Part shown: in pieces, positions 42,975-51,677 of the stretch
How the letters are laid out: the number at the start of each line of letters is the position of its first letter
Position numbering within the stretch: position 1 is the stretch's first letter
Assembly (NCBI GenBank): GCA_021772335.1
Contig: JAJFMD010000006.1
Location: forward strand, 88,857-152,856
Source: Chlamydiota bacterium
GTDB lineage: Bacteria > Chlamydiota > Chlamydiia > Chlamydiales > Rhabdochlamydiaceae
Direction of reading: 5' to 3'
DNA length: 64,000 nt
Made by a program: the position numbers and the translations under genes
Notes under the pieces: generated by a model
The model's input: only the letters and a program-made list of their open reading frames with translations
The model's database searches: none
What the model was told of the DNA's origin: nothing

Positions 42975-43768
42975 TTCACTTGTGAAACTGAGTTTGTGAA
43001 ATTTAAGATCTTGCTGATTTGATCTTGATAGGCGATTGTAAGACCTGTTTCCATATTGTGTTCTTCAAGTTTTTGCCCGACGATTTTTAGTGCGAGGTCT
43101 GGATTGTTGCACTCGCTGGAGAGATGAGCGAGATAGATGTGTTTAAGATGGGGATGTAATATTTCAGCAATTAGTTCAGCGCAATGTTGATTAGAAAGGT
43201 GCCCTTGCCTGCCTAGCACACGCTGTTTATAAACCATAGGTCGATTGCATGCATGCACCATGGAAGGTTGATGATTCGCTTCGATATAAAGATAATCACA
43301 GCGCTGTAAATGACTTGCTACAAGCGTAGTGACAAATCCAAGGTCAGCGCATATGCCAAGTTTTAGACCGTTTGTTTTAATTGTGAAAGCGACTGGATCG
43401 AGCGTGTCATGTTGGATGCTGAAGGGGTGGATTTCAAGATCACCAAATTCAAAAGTTTCTCCAGTTGAAAAGATTTTAAATTGAATTTGTTCATCAGTGG
43501 TCGCAAAGATACCCTTCGCAGTGTCACTATTGGCAAGTACTGGAATATTATACCGTTTAGAGAGAAGGGGAATACCTTTGATATGATCTGAATGGTCGTG
43601 AGTGACGATAATCGCATCGATTTCTTCAATTGCGACATTGATTTCAGCGAGTCTTTTTAGCAGCATGCGTGTGCTGATGCCTGCATCGATCAGAATTTTA
43701 GTCTCTTCTGTGCCGAGATAGATCGAATTGCCTTTCGATCCGGAAGCGAGGGGACAAAAACCAATCAT
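42971..43768 (-). CDS. yycJ: MBL-fold metallohydrolase, YycJ/WalJ family
   Basis: The product has 265 residues. Metal ligands are visible in IIVTHDHSDHIKGIPLL (HxHxDH), followed by HDTLDPVAFTI and LAHLSSECNNPDLAL. The N-terminus MIGFCPLASGSKGNSIYLG is characteristic of the YycJ family, predicted DNA or RNA exonucleases linked in Firmicutes to cell-wall stress and DNA repair. It lies 3 bases after ftsK. In Chlamydia a YycJ homologue is also next to ftsK, so this is a conserved chlamydial pair inside the accessory block. Confidence 0.9.
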   Translation of the reverse strand: MIGFCPLASGSKGNSIYLGTEETKILIDAGISTRMLLKRLAEINVAIEEIDAIIVTHDHSDHIKGIPLLSKRYNIPVLANSDTAKGIFATTDEQIQFKIFSTGETFEFGDLEIHPFSIQHDTLDPVAFTIKTNGLKLGICADLGFVTTLVASHLQRCDYLYIEANHQPSMVHACNRPMVYKQRVLGRQGHLSNQHCAELIAEILHPHLKHIYLAHLSSECNNPDLALKIVGQKLEEHNMETGLTIAYQDQISKILNFTNSVSQVN

Positions 43769-43771
43769 GCG

Positions 43772-46090
43772 TTAATCATCTAATCCTTTTCCTGAGATAC
43801 CGTCATAGAGAATTTTGCGTGGTTTGCTTCCTTCTTGAGGGCCGATGACACCTCGTGCTTCGAGTTCATCCATTAAACCAGCTGCACGAGCATAACCGAT
43901 TTTCAATTTACGTTGTAAGAAAGTTGTTGAAGCATTTTTATTTTGCACAATGACCTGCAGGGCTCGATCGATTAGCTCATCATTATTTTTTTCGGCTTCT
44001 GGAGTATTAAATAAGGAGTTATCTTGACTAAGTGTATCGAAGGATTTAATTAAGTATTTTGGTGGTGCTTGATTACAGATAAAGGCAATGATGCGGTTGA
44101 TCTCTTCATCACTGACATAAGCGCCTTGAGCACGTGAAATGTGTGACGTTCCTGGAGGAAGGAAGAGCATGTCGCCATTGCCAAGTAGTGCTTCTGCTCC
44201 ATTTTCATCGAGGATAATTTGTGAGTTGATTCTGCTGGCGACTTTAAAGGCAATACGTGTAGGAAAGTTTGCTTTGATTAGTCCTGTAATCACTTCTCTG
44301 GAAGGACGCTGCGTTGCTAAAATCAAATGAATGCCAACAGCACGTGCCATTTGAGCAATGCGCGCAATGGGAGTTTCAATATCTGTTGTTGATGAGAGCA
44401 TTAAGTCTGCAAATTCATCGATAATCATCACGATGTAGTACATCCGTTTAGGTATATCGAGATTGAGAGAATCTTCAAATTCCTGATTTATTTTGCGATG
44501 ATTAAAGGCGGTGATATTGCGCAATCCGAGTTGCTTGAGGATTTCGTAACGCATTTGCATTTCCTTAACAACCCAATTAAGCGCTGCATAAGCGCCGTGG
44601 GCCTCTGTAATAACGGGTGCGATGAGATGAGGGAGTTTAGAATAAGCGGTTAACTCCACTTTTTTAGGATCGATCATTAGTAGTTTGATCTCATCAGGAC
44701 GAGCGTTCATCAATATTGAGAGAACAATTGTGTTGATACACACTGATTTACCAGCTCCTGTAGCTCCTGCAATTAAGCAATGGGGCATTTTAGCAAGATC
44801 GGCCATCACGGGTTCACCTGAAACAGTCTTTCCAAGTAAAATTGGGATGTTTAAGCGGCGCGACTGCTTTTTATAAACGCTTAGGAGTTCTTTAAGAACG
44901 ACTTCTTGAGGGTAGCGTGAGGGGATTTCAATGCCAACGGCGGCTTTGCCGGGAATTGGTGCAATGATACGAACCGATTTCGCTTGTAGGTTTAGAGCAA
45001 TATCGTTTTCCAGCGCCTTAATTCTTTGGACTTTTACCCCAACTGCGGGATGCACTTCAAACGAGGCGATCGTTGGGCCGCAGTTGATTTCTCCCACTTT
45101 GGCTTCAATTCCGAAACTCATTAAGGTTTCTTCAAGTCTTTCTGCTAGACGCCCAAGCTCTTTTTTTAAAGAGGGTTTATCAACATTTTTTGCATTATTA
45201 AGCAAATGGAGCGGAGGGAGTTCGTATGCTGTAAAATCGCCGTTATAGACGATTTGGGCCTTAAGTGCTGCTTGCCTTTTGTCCAATTTGAACGATTTTT
45301 CTTGGTGTTCTTTAACTTCTCTTATAGGAGGCCTAGCTTGTCTGATTAGTGGAGGCCGGTTAATCAGGCGTCTTTCGATTTCTTCGGGAGGTTCCTTTTC
45401 AACTGTGCGGAGTCCAATTACTGATTCACGTGATTTTTCAATTTTAGCAATAACTTTTTTTGCCACTTCCCCAAGTTGTTTGCTCGCTTGATAGAGTGAT
45501 TTTAAAAAGTCTGTGATACGGATGCCACTTAATAATAAAAAGAAGACGAGAGAGGATAGGCTGAATGTAATTGCAATGCCGACATCACTTAAGAGATTTT
45601 GTAAATTAAATAGAGGTAAGTCGCGGTAGAGATAGTAAAGAGGCGCTCCTCCAAGGTTATAGCGGATACATAGATGGGGGTAGGGAAAATCAATCGTTAC
45701 AGATTCTCGGTAGATTTTACTCTCTAAAAGCGCAGGTAGGAAATCAATCTTTTCTGCGACGAGGTTAAGCAGGAAAGAGGATGAAATTACTAAAAGATAG
45801 AAATAGAGCAGTTTTAAATTGAGTTGCTCAATTTTTTGGATGATCAATAAGCGCCATCCAAGCCATGCAGAAAAAATGACAAAGCTAAAGCTGTTTAACC
45901 CAAACAGGTAATTGAATCCCCAAGCACAATAATGTCCAACAAGTCCAAGCCAGTTGAGAGAAGGGTCTAAGGCATTAAAACTCAAAAGAGATAGACATAG
46001 AAGGACGGAAAATGCGAGTAAAAACAATCCCTTCGTTTCAGGATGGCTGATTGTCTCGTCTAAACTCGTCTGTTTATTACTTTGTCTCAT
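43772..46090 (-). CDS. ftsK: DNA translocase FtsK
   Basis: FtsK pumps chromosomal DNA at division and supports dimer resolution at the septum. The 772-residue protein has four to five N-terminal transmembrane segments (FLLAFSVLLCLSLLSF through ITFSLSSLVFFLLLSGI). A basic linker follows, then the motor with Walker A GATGAGKS, Walker B YYIVMIIDEFADLML and HLILATQRPSREVITGLIKA, and a C-terminal winged helix (RKLKIGYARAAGLMDELEAR). I start it at ATG 46090, ten bases after the uppP stop; an in-frame TTG at 46120 would overlap uppP. Chlamydiae lack FtsZ, so the role of FtsK in their polarised division is of special interest. Confidence 0.96.
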   Translation of the reverse strand: MRQSNKQTSLDETISHPETKGLFLLAFSVLLCLSLLSFNALDPSLNWLGLVGHYCAWGFNYLFGLNSFSFVIFSAWLGWRLLIIQKIEQLNLKLLYFYLLVISSSFLLNLVAEKIDFLPALLESKIYRESVTIDFPYPHLCIRYNLGGAPLYYLYRDLPLFNLQNLLSDVGIAITFSLSSLVFFLLLSGIRITDFLKSLYQASKQLGEVAKKVIAKIEKSRESVIGLRTVEKEPPEEIERRLINRPPLIRQARPPIREVKEHQEKSFKLDKRQAALKAQIVYNGDFTAYELPPLHLLNNAKNVDKPSLKKELGRLAERLEETLMSFGIEAKVGEINCGPTIASFEVHPAVGVKVQRIKALENDIALNLQAKSVRIIAPIPGKAAVGIEIPSRYPQEVVLKELLSVYKKQSRRLNIPILLGKTVSGEPVMADLAKMPHCLIAGATGAGKSVCINTIVLSILMNARPDEIKLLMIDPKKVELTAYSKLPHLIAPVITEAHGAYAALNWVVKEMQMRYEILKQLGLRNITAFNHRKINQEFEDSLNLDIPKRMYYIVMIIDEFADLMLSSTTDIETPIARIAQMARAVGIHLILATQRPSREVITGLIKANFPTRIAFKVASRINSQIILDENGAEALLGNGDMLFLPPGTSHISRAQGAYVSDEEINRIIAFICNQAPPKYLIKSFDTLSQDNSLFNTPEAEKNNDELIDRALQVIVQNKNASTTFLQRKLKIGYARAAGLMDELEARGVIGPQEGSKPRKILYDGISGKGLDD

Positions 46091-46100
46091 ATACTTTAAG

Positions 46101-46886
46101 TTAAATGTTAAAGAAGACAAAAGTCAAGACAGCAAGTAAAAGACAGTACCACCCAAAAGGTTGATACCTCCCTTTCTCAAGAAGTGGAATTGCAATGCGG
46201 ATCACAACAAGACTAGTTATCATAGATGAGAGAAGGCAAATCAGCAGAGGGATAGGCTCCAAATGTAGAGATGAATGTGATCCAGAAAAAAGCGCTAAGG
46301 AATGAATGAGATTTCCGCCAATAACAGTAGGTATTGAAAGGATAAATGAAAAGCGCACAGCATCTTTCTCATTCCATCCGAGATGATGTGCAGTGCTCAG
46401 TGTTAGAGCACTACGAGAGAGTCCGGGAATAAGAGCTAAACTTTGCATCACTCCTATGGAAAAACAGTCTCGAAACCTTTTTTCTAAGGTAATAGAACAG
46501 GAATTTCGGACAATTTTTTTCCGAGTTGAAAGAAGAATAATGCCACTCATGGCTAGGCCAAAAGGGGGCAATATATCCGCTAAATTCAAGATTTTTGTCA
46601 TTTTAAATAGAACGTAGAAAAAGGGGAGAGGAAGTAGGGCAAAGAAGTAGATTGTGATGAGCTTTTGATGACGAAATAGAAGCGTAAAAATATCCTGGCG
46701 AAAATAGATAAGAATGGCAATCAAGCTGCCGAAATGGCAAATAAGTTGCATGAAGATCAGTTGATCATTTTGCTCAATACCCATGAGCTTTTGAGCAATT
46801 TTCAAGTGCGTTGAAGAGCTTATCGGAAAGAATTCACTGACTCCTTGAATTAAGCCTAGGAGAAAGAATTTTAGACTGAGTATCAT
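46101..46886 (-). CDS. uppP: Undecaprenyl-diphosphatase UppP (BacA)
   Basis: UppP dephosphorylates undecaprenyl pyrophosphate to recycle the lipid carrier for peptidoglycan and glycan assembly. The product has 261 residues with about eight membrane segments. Both family motifs are present: LIQGVSEFFPISSSTHLKIA and LALIPGLSRSALTLSTA. It lies ten bases upstream of ftsK on the same strand, so the two are likely co-transcribed. The start is ATG at 46886; a divergent sulfotransferase-like gene begins 87 bases away. Confidence 0.95.
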   Translation of the reverse strand: MILSLKFFLLGLIQGVSEFFPISSSTHLKIAQKLMGIEQNDQLIFMQLICHFGSLIAILIYFRQDIFTLLFRHQKLITIYFFALLPLPFFYVLFKMTKILNLADILPPFGLAMSGIILLSTRKKIVRNSCSITLEKRFRDCFSIGVMQSLALIPGLSRSALTLSTAHHLGWNEKDAVRFSFILSIPTVIGGNLIHSLALFSGSHSSLHLEPIPLLICLLSSMITSLVVIRIAIPLLEKGRYQPFGWYCLLLAVLTFVFFNI

Positions 46887-46972
46887 ATTCGTTGTATCTT
46901 AGATGATTTGGAAGATTAAAATTGAAAAAAATCAGAAAAAAATTCAAGTTGTATAATCGAATCAACTGATTT

Positions 46973-47848
46973 ATGAATAGGCAGAGACAGATAATGACCA
47001 AGACAAAGACATTTTTAGTAGCATTTATTTTCAGTATGAATTTTCTAATCTTAGAAGCTATTCACCCCTTTATGGTATTTACACATCAGAAAAGTGGCTC
47101 ATGGCTTCTTTTTGAATGTATTAAGCAGATTAGCGGTTATAACCATCAACATTTGGCATTTTTTGAATACCCGGTAAGGCAACTAGCTCCTGTTGTAGAA
47201 AGTCCTGATGAATTTTATCGTCATTTTATAGATTTCTTTAATAACAAAAAGCATTTTGGTTTTTCTCATTTTGAACGAAAAGACTTTGCTCATATACAAA
47301 ATGCGATAGATAAATTGGGATTTTCTAAGGTTATCATAACTATACGTGACCCTCGAGATATTGCCGTTTCTTCATTGTATTACCACATTTTGCAAGATAA
47401 GTTATTTCAGTGGGAGGATCGTCCTAGTGGAATAGAGAAAAAACTGAAGCAGATGAATCGAGATGAGCAACTTGAATTTGTAATTACAGATTTGATAAAT
47501 CGATATCATTCTCTTGAGTATATGCGTAAGTTTTTCCAGAGAAGTGGTGTTCTTATTGTGCGATATGAGGATTTGATTGGTCTCGAGGGTGGTGGGTCTA
47601 GAAATAAACAAGAAGCGGCAATAAGAGCTGTAGCAAATTATATAAATGCACCTTTGACAGAAGAAAAAATTAATAAAATTGCTGACAATTTGTTTGGATT
47701 AAAAAATTCTTCTAAAAAGAATACCTTTCGAAAGGGCACAACAAGTCAGTGGAAAAACTATTTTACTCCGCAGCATAAAGAGATTTTTAAAGTAAAATAT
47801 GGTCAAATGCTTATTGACTTAGGCTATGAAAAAGACAATAACTGGTGA
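46973..47848 (+). CDS. Exported sulfotransferase-like protein, copy 1
   Basis: The product has 291 residues. Residues about 1-30 are a hydrophobic export signal; an ATG at 46994 is an equally good start. The mature part shows PAPS-dependent sulfotransferase features: a 5'-phosphosulfate loop (FTHQKSGSWLLFECI), a 3'-phosphate-binding strand and helix (ITIRDPRDIAVSSLYYHI), RYEDLIG and the C-terminal FRKGTTSQWKNYFTPQHKE. These match the Sulfotransfer_1 pattern, so sulfate transfer from PAPS to a carbohydrate or protein is inferred. A secreted sulfotransferase is unusual in bacteria because PAPS is cytosolic. It is first of four tandem paralogues, separated by 18 to 45 bases. Confidence 0.8.
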   Translation: MNRQRQIMTKTKTFLVAFIFSMNFLILEAIHPFMVFTHQKSGSWLLFECIKQISGYNHQHLAFFEYPVRQLAPVVESPDEFYRHFIDFFNNKKHFGFSHFERKDFAHIQNAIDKLGFSKVIITIRDPRDIAVSSLYYHILQDKLFQWEDRPSGIEKKLKQMNRDEQLEFVITDLINRYHSLEYMRKFFQRSGVLIVRYEDLIGLEGGGSRNKQEAAIRAVANYINAPLTEEKINKIADNLFGLKNSSKKNTFRKGTTSQWKNYFTPQHKEIFKVKYGQMLIDLGYEKDNNW

Positions 47849-47892
47849 TTTTTTTAGTTAATAATTAATAAAGTTAATTAATTGAAGGGCGT

Positions 47893-48747
47893 ATGTTTAA
47901 AGTAAAAAACTTGGCAATATTTTTCTTAGTTTTAATAAATTTTGGTTTAGTTCATGCAATTCGACCTTTTATGGTGTTAACTCCTCAGAAAACAGGAACA
48001 TGGCTTTTATTCAAGTGCATTGAGCAACTTTGTGATTATAAGTTTCAAAACCTCGCTTATCTTGCCTATCCAGAAAATGATGTTGATCCCTTGGTAGAAA
48101 GTCCTGAAGAATTTTACGAGCATTTTTTAGGGATATGCGACAATGAACATTTCGGGTTTGCTCATTTTGAACGTAAAGATTTTGAGCAAATAAAATGGGC
48201 GATTAAGAAGTCTCCCCATATGAAGATGATCATTTTGATACGCGATCCTCGAGATGTTGCAATTTCTTCACTACATTATCATATCATGGAGAAACATTTG
48301 TTACAGGGAAGGGACTTTCCTCCAGATGTTGAAAATAAAGTCAAAAATATGAATCGAGAAGATCAGTTGGAATTTGTTATTACGCATGTTCTTAATCGCA
48401 ATCACGCCTTAGACAATTTGATGATGTATTGTCGTGGTTTTGTACCTCTCTCAGTACGTTTTGAAAATTTAGTTGGTCCTGATGGAGGAGGTTTTCGAAG
48501 TCAGCAAAAGAAAGAAATACGTCGTGTAGCTAGATATATTGATGTTGAACTAACAGAAGATAAGCTTGATCAAATTGCTTTTGGATTGTTTGGAGGGAAA
48601 TCAGTAGATTCCAAAAAAGGAACTTTTCGTAAGGGTAAAATTGGTCAGTGGAAGGAGTACTTCACTCCTCGTCACAAAGAGATATTTAAAGAAAGATATG
48701 GGAAAATGCTCATAGAATTAGGATATGAAGTTGATAATAATTGGTAG
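47893..48747 (+). CDS. Exported sulfotransferase-like protein, copy 2
   Basis: The product has 284 residues with a signal peptide (about residues 1-23, ending VHA). Motifs are LTPQKTGTWLLFKCIEQ (PAPS loop), ILIRDPRDVAISSLHYHI, VRFENLVGPDGGG and FRKGKIGQWKEYFTPRHKE. It is the closest paralogue of copy 1, sharing ARKD-type FERKDF and DPRD signatures. A good ribosome binding site (AAGGG) precedes the ATG. All family motifs are intact, so it should be active if it folds and meets its donor. Confidence 0.82.
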   Translation: MFKVKNLAIFFLVLINFGLVHAIRPFMVLTPQKTGTWLLFKCIEQLCDYKFQNLAYLAYPENDVDPLVESPEEFYEHFLGICDNEHFGFAHFERKDFEQIKWAIKKSPHMKMIILIRDPRDVAISSLHYHIMEKHLLQGRDFPPDVENKVKNMNREDQLEFVITHVLNRNHALDNLMMYCRGFVPLSVRFENLVGPDGGGFRSQQKKEIRRVARYIDVELTEDKLDQIAFGLFGGKSVDSKKGTFRKGKIGQWKEYFTPRHKEIFKERYGKMLIELGYEVDNNW

Positions 48748-48766
48748 GAAATATTTGGTGTAATTT

Positions 48767-49605
48767 ATGCTTAAAAAATTTATTTTTACAATTTCTTTGG
48801 TTTTTGTTTCATTTATCAAATTAGCTGCTATAGATCATTTTGTTTTTATGGATAATCAAAAATCTGGGACATGGCTTTTTTTTAAGGCAATGTATCTTTT
48901 ACGCAGTAAAGAGCATATTTTTATGCCGTGGATACATACACCAAACCTTGATCCAAGTATTCCAACAGTAGACAATTTTAGAGATTTTGATAGGTATATT
49001 CAACAATATCTAAAAGAAGATAAGTTTCTGTTTGATCATTTTCAACGCCCTGATTTTGAGGATCTTGAAGAATACTTAGAGCGATACAATTTTAAGAAAG
49101 TTATTTTAACAAGAGATCTGCGCGATATAGCATGCTCTTCATTGCAATTTCATATTATTGAGGGGAACTACAAGGAAAAAGATAAAGTTGAGCAAGGGCG
49201 TAGTCTTCAGACAAGAGATCAGCAACTTCTTTTTGTGATAGAAAAGTTGATGAATGCAAGAAATAAGATAGATGAACTTTTGACTTGGTACCGTAATCCA
49301 GAGGTTTTAACCGTTCGTTTTTAAGATTTAGTTGGAAGCTTTGGAGGAGGGAATGATAAAAGTCAGAAAGAAACAATCATAAAAATTGTAAAATATCTCA
49401 ACATACCTTTGACTTGGAAAAACTCGATTATGTTTGCAACAATATTTATGGAAATTAGAATAATTGTTTTCATTCAGGCACTTATTGTAAAGGTAAGATC
49501 GGAGGATGGAAAAATCAGTTTAATGAGGAGCATAAACAAGCATTTAAAGGATTGTGTGGGAAACATCTGATTGAGCTTGGTTATGAAAAGAATTATAATT
49601 GGTGA
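48767..49605 (+). pseudogene. Broken sulfotransferase-like gene, copy 3
   Basis: The intact part encodes a signal peptide, the PAPS loop MDNQKSGTWLFFKAM and ILTRDLRDIACSSLQFHIIE. The frame then stops at TAA 49322-49324, exactly where the paralogues have GAA (VRFEDLVG). Homology resumes in the same frame (DLVGSFGGGNDKSQ). A one-base deletion at about 49413-49416 then shifts the frame, and a third lesion, TAG at 49456-49458, stands where copy 4 has GAG. Beyond it the family C-terminus continues to IELGYEKNYNW and TGA at 49603-49605. Three independent lesions make a sequencing error unlikely. A 185-residue product with the donor-binding half could still be made. Confidence 0.88.
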
Positions 49606-49628
49606 AAATTTAATATTAGGAGTTGAAA

Positions 49629-50459
49629 ATGCGTTTTAAGTCAGTTTTTTTTTCCTGTGCTATTTTGTTTATAACTCATGCACATGCAGTACATGATTTT
49701 GTTTTTGTTAATGATCAAAAAACGGGAACCTATTTGTTTTTTAAAACAATACATTTTCTTTGCGAAAAAAAATCCATACAGGCCCCTTGGATTAATGAAA
49801 GTCCGGTAAATAATATTCCTTCTTCATATAACCAAAGTCAATTTAGTTCTTACATACAAAAATATTTATCTGACAATCGGTTCATTCATGTTCATTTTCA
49901 AAGACCGAATTTTGATATAATCGAAGAATATTTAAAGGACTTTGATCTGAAAAGGATTATGATTGTCAGAGATATACGAGACGTTGCGTGTTCTTCGCTG
50001 CAATTTCATGTTATTGAGGGTGAATATAAAAATCCAGATGCAATCGTCAAGCTTGAGAAGATGTCGATAGATGACAAACTGACATTTGTTATTACTGACT
50101 TGCTTAATCTTAATAACAAAAGAGAAAAAGAGTTGCGGTGGTTTAAAGACCCTGAGGTTTTAAAAATTCGATTTGAAGATTTGGTTGGAACTTTTGGAGG
50201 AGGGAATGATAAGGCTCAGAGGAATACGATAAAAGAAATAGCCAAATATCTTGATATTCCTTTGACAAGAGAAAAGCTCGATTACGTTTGCAAAAACATT
50301 TATGGAAATGAGAATAACAGTTTTCATTCGGGTACTTATCGAAAAGGTAAAATAGGACAGTGGAAACAGCAGTTTAGTCAAGAGCATAAGATGATTTTTA
50401 AGAATCTCTATGGAAAGTACTTAATCCAGCTTGGTTATGAAAAGGATAGTAATTGGTAA
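49629..50459 (+). CDS. Exported sulfotransferase-like protein, copy 4
   Basis: The product has 276 residues from ATG 49629, with AGGAG nine to thirteen bases upstream; a TTG six bases earlier is in frame but less likely. The signal peptide is MRFKSVFFSCAILFITHAHA. The PAPS loop is VNDQKTGTYLFFKTIHF, with Tyr replacing the Trp of copies 1-3. Other motifs are IMIVRDIRDVACSSLQFHVI, IRFEDLVGTFGGG and YRKGKIGQWKQQFSQEHK. It is closest to the pseudogene copy 3 (both have ACSSLQFH), so the four genes form two pairs. Confidence 0.82.
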   Translation: MRFKSVFFSCAILFITHAHAVHDFVFVNDQKTGTYLFFKTIHFLCEKKSIQAPWINESPVNNIPSSYNQSQFSSYIQKYLSDNRFIHVHFQRPNFDIIEEYLKDFDLKRIMIVRDIRDVACSSLQFHVIEGEYKNPDAIVKLEKMSIDDKLTFVITDLLNLNNKREKELRWFKDPEVLKIRFEDLVGTFGGGNDKAQRNTIKEIAKYLDIPLTREKLDYVCKNIYGNENNSFHSGTYRKGKIGQWKQQFSQEHKMIFKNLYGKYLIQLGYEKDSNW

Positions 50460-50573
50460 TTCTAAAAGCACTTGTAAAATTTTAAAATTCAGATTGTTAT
50501 CAAATGGATGAACCTTTGTGATGCTGTAGGTGTTTTGAATATTAAGCAGTAACCTGAATATTTCTTTAAGCCA

Positions 50574-51440
50574 TTAAATCGGAGTGGCTATATAGTCATG
50601 TCCTCGAATGTGATTTACTTTATAACCCAGGTTTTCAATTGCATCGATTTTAGAATAAATGATTTTTTTCATTGCGTTTGAGGCGGTTTCTAGAGGATTT
50701 CCACCGCAAATTTCGACGAGTAAGATGGGTTTGTAGCGAGCAATTGTATCCTTACTTCCTTCAATAACATCTATTTCCAATCCTTCTACATCAATTTTTA
50801 TTAAAGAAACATTTGTGAAATTAAAGCTGTCTAATGTTTTGATTTTAACTCTATTGCCCTTACCGCTATCGGAGATTTTGTTCTCTCCTGAATTTAAAAA
50901 TCCCACTTTATTCATAACAGGTGCATCATGCAACATGAAACTATATTTCTCTTCATTACTTAACGCATAGTTATATAATTTTACATTGTTAAGATGATTT
51001 AATGTGGCATTCATAGCAAGTTCCCAGAATACTGATCTTTGAGGTTCGAATGCAATAACAAGGCCGTTTGGGCCGGCATAACGAGAAAATGGAATCGTAT
51101 AATGTCCCATATGTGCACCGACATCAATAACGGTAGTTCCAGGTCGTATGTGCTTTTTTATTAGGTGATAGACATGAGATTCATGGATATTTCCCCTTAA
51201 GATATTTCTTCGTGGCATTTCATCCAATTGATTCGGTAATGCAATTATTTTTCCATAATGAGGGTTATGATGAACTTTGTAGTTTTTCGAAGGGTATGTT
51301 GAGAGAAAATCATAAAGTGTTGTTTCACTAGTCTTTTCTATTGGTTCTTTTAGATGTTTCGGCTCAATTAAATCGTAATTGAGAGAAGGGAGTATTGCTG
51401 CAATATTAAAAAGGGTTCCGAGTAAAGTTCCAAAAAGCAT
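50574..51440 (-). CDS. FkbM-family methyltransferase with N-terminal export signal
   Basis: The product has 288 residues. Residues 1 to about 20 (MLFGTLLGTLFNIAAILPSL) look like a signal peptide. The SAM-binding fold is clear: TTVIDVGAHMGHYTIPFSRY (motif I), VIAFEPQRSVFWELAMNATL and the FkbM hallmark SLIKIDVEGLEIDVIEG. FkbM enzymes O-methylate sugars or polyketides. Like the neighbouring transferases it appears to be exported, so it may act on the same glycan target. It is 66 bases downstream of tRNA-His on the same strand, with a GAGG ribosome binding site. Confidence 0.87.
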   Translation of the reverse strand: MLFGTLLGTLFNIAAILPSLNYDLIEPKHLKEPIEKTSETTLYDFLSTYPSKNYKVHHNPHYGKIIALPNQLDEMPRRNILRGNIHESHVYHLIKKHIRPGTTVIDVGAHMGHYTIPFSRYAGPNGLVIAFEPQRSVFWELAMNATLNHLNNVKLYNYALSNEEKYSFMLHDAPVMNKVGFLNSGENKISDSGKGNRVKIKTLDSFNFTNVSLIKIDVEGLEIDVIEGSKDTIARYKPILLVEICGGNPLETASNAMKKIIYSKIDAIENLGYKVNHIRGHDYIATPI

Positions 51441-51506
51441 TTTAAACCTCGTGCTAATATTAGAATGAATTTAGCTATAAAATTGCTTTTTGGGAAGGAA
51501 AAAAAG

Positions 51507-51581
51507 GGCGACCGACGGGACTTGAACCCGCGACCCCTGGAATCACAATCCAGTGCTCTAACCAACTGAGCTACGACCGCC
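51507..51581 (-). tRNA. tRNA-His (GTG anticodon)
   Basis: The 75-base cloverleaf on the minus strand has D-arm GCTCAGTTGGTTAGAGC, anticodon stem-loop CTGGATTGTGATTCCAG with anticodon GTG, and T-arm GCGGGTTCAAGTCCCGT. The acceptor stem carries the extra encoded G at position -1, facing C73, the identity element of histidine tRNA. CCA is not encoded. Confidence 0.97.
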
Positions 51582-51596
51582 ATAGAAAAGCGCAAC

Positions 51597-51627
51597 ATTT
51601 TACCCCCTTACGGCAGCTTTTTGTCAA
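51597..51627 (-). promoter_or_regulatory. Sigma-70-type promoter of tRNA-His
   Basis: On the minus strand, TTGACA (51622-51627) is followed after 19 bases by TAAAAT (51597-51602), 15 bases before the tRNA 5' end. The -35 box is a perfect consensus; the spacer is slightly long. Confidence 0.65.
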
Positions 51628-51677
51628 TGAAAAGATGCCGGGTATCGTTATATTGCGCGGTTTTCTTTGTACAGGAA

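Noticed and set aside
49322..49458. Programmed frameshift or stop read-through in the third sulfotransferase-like gene
   Set aside because: Three separate lesions occur, with no slippery sequence or structure at the shift site; simple pseudogene decay explains them.
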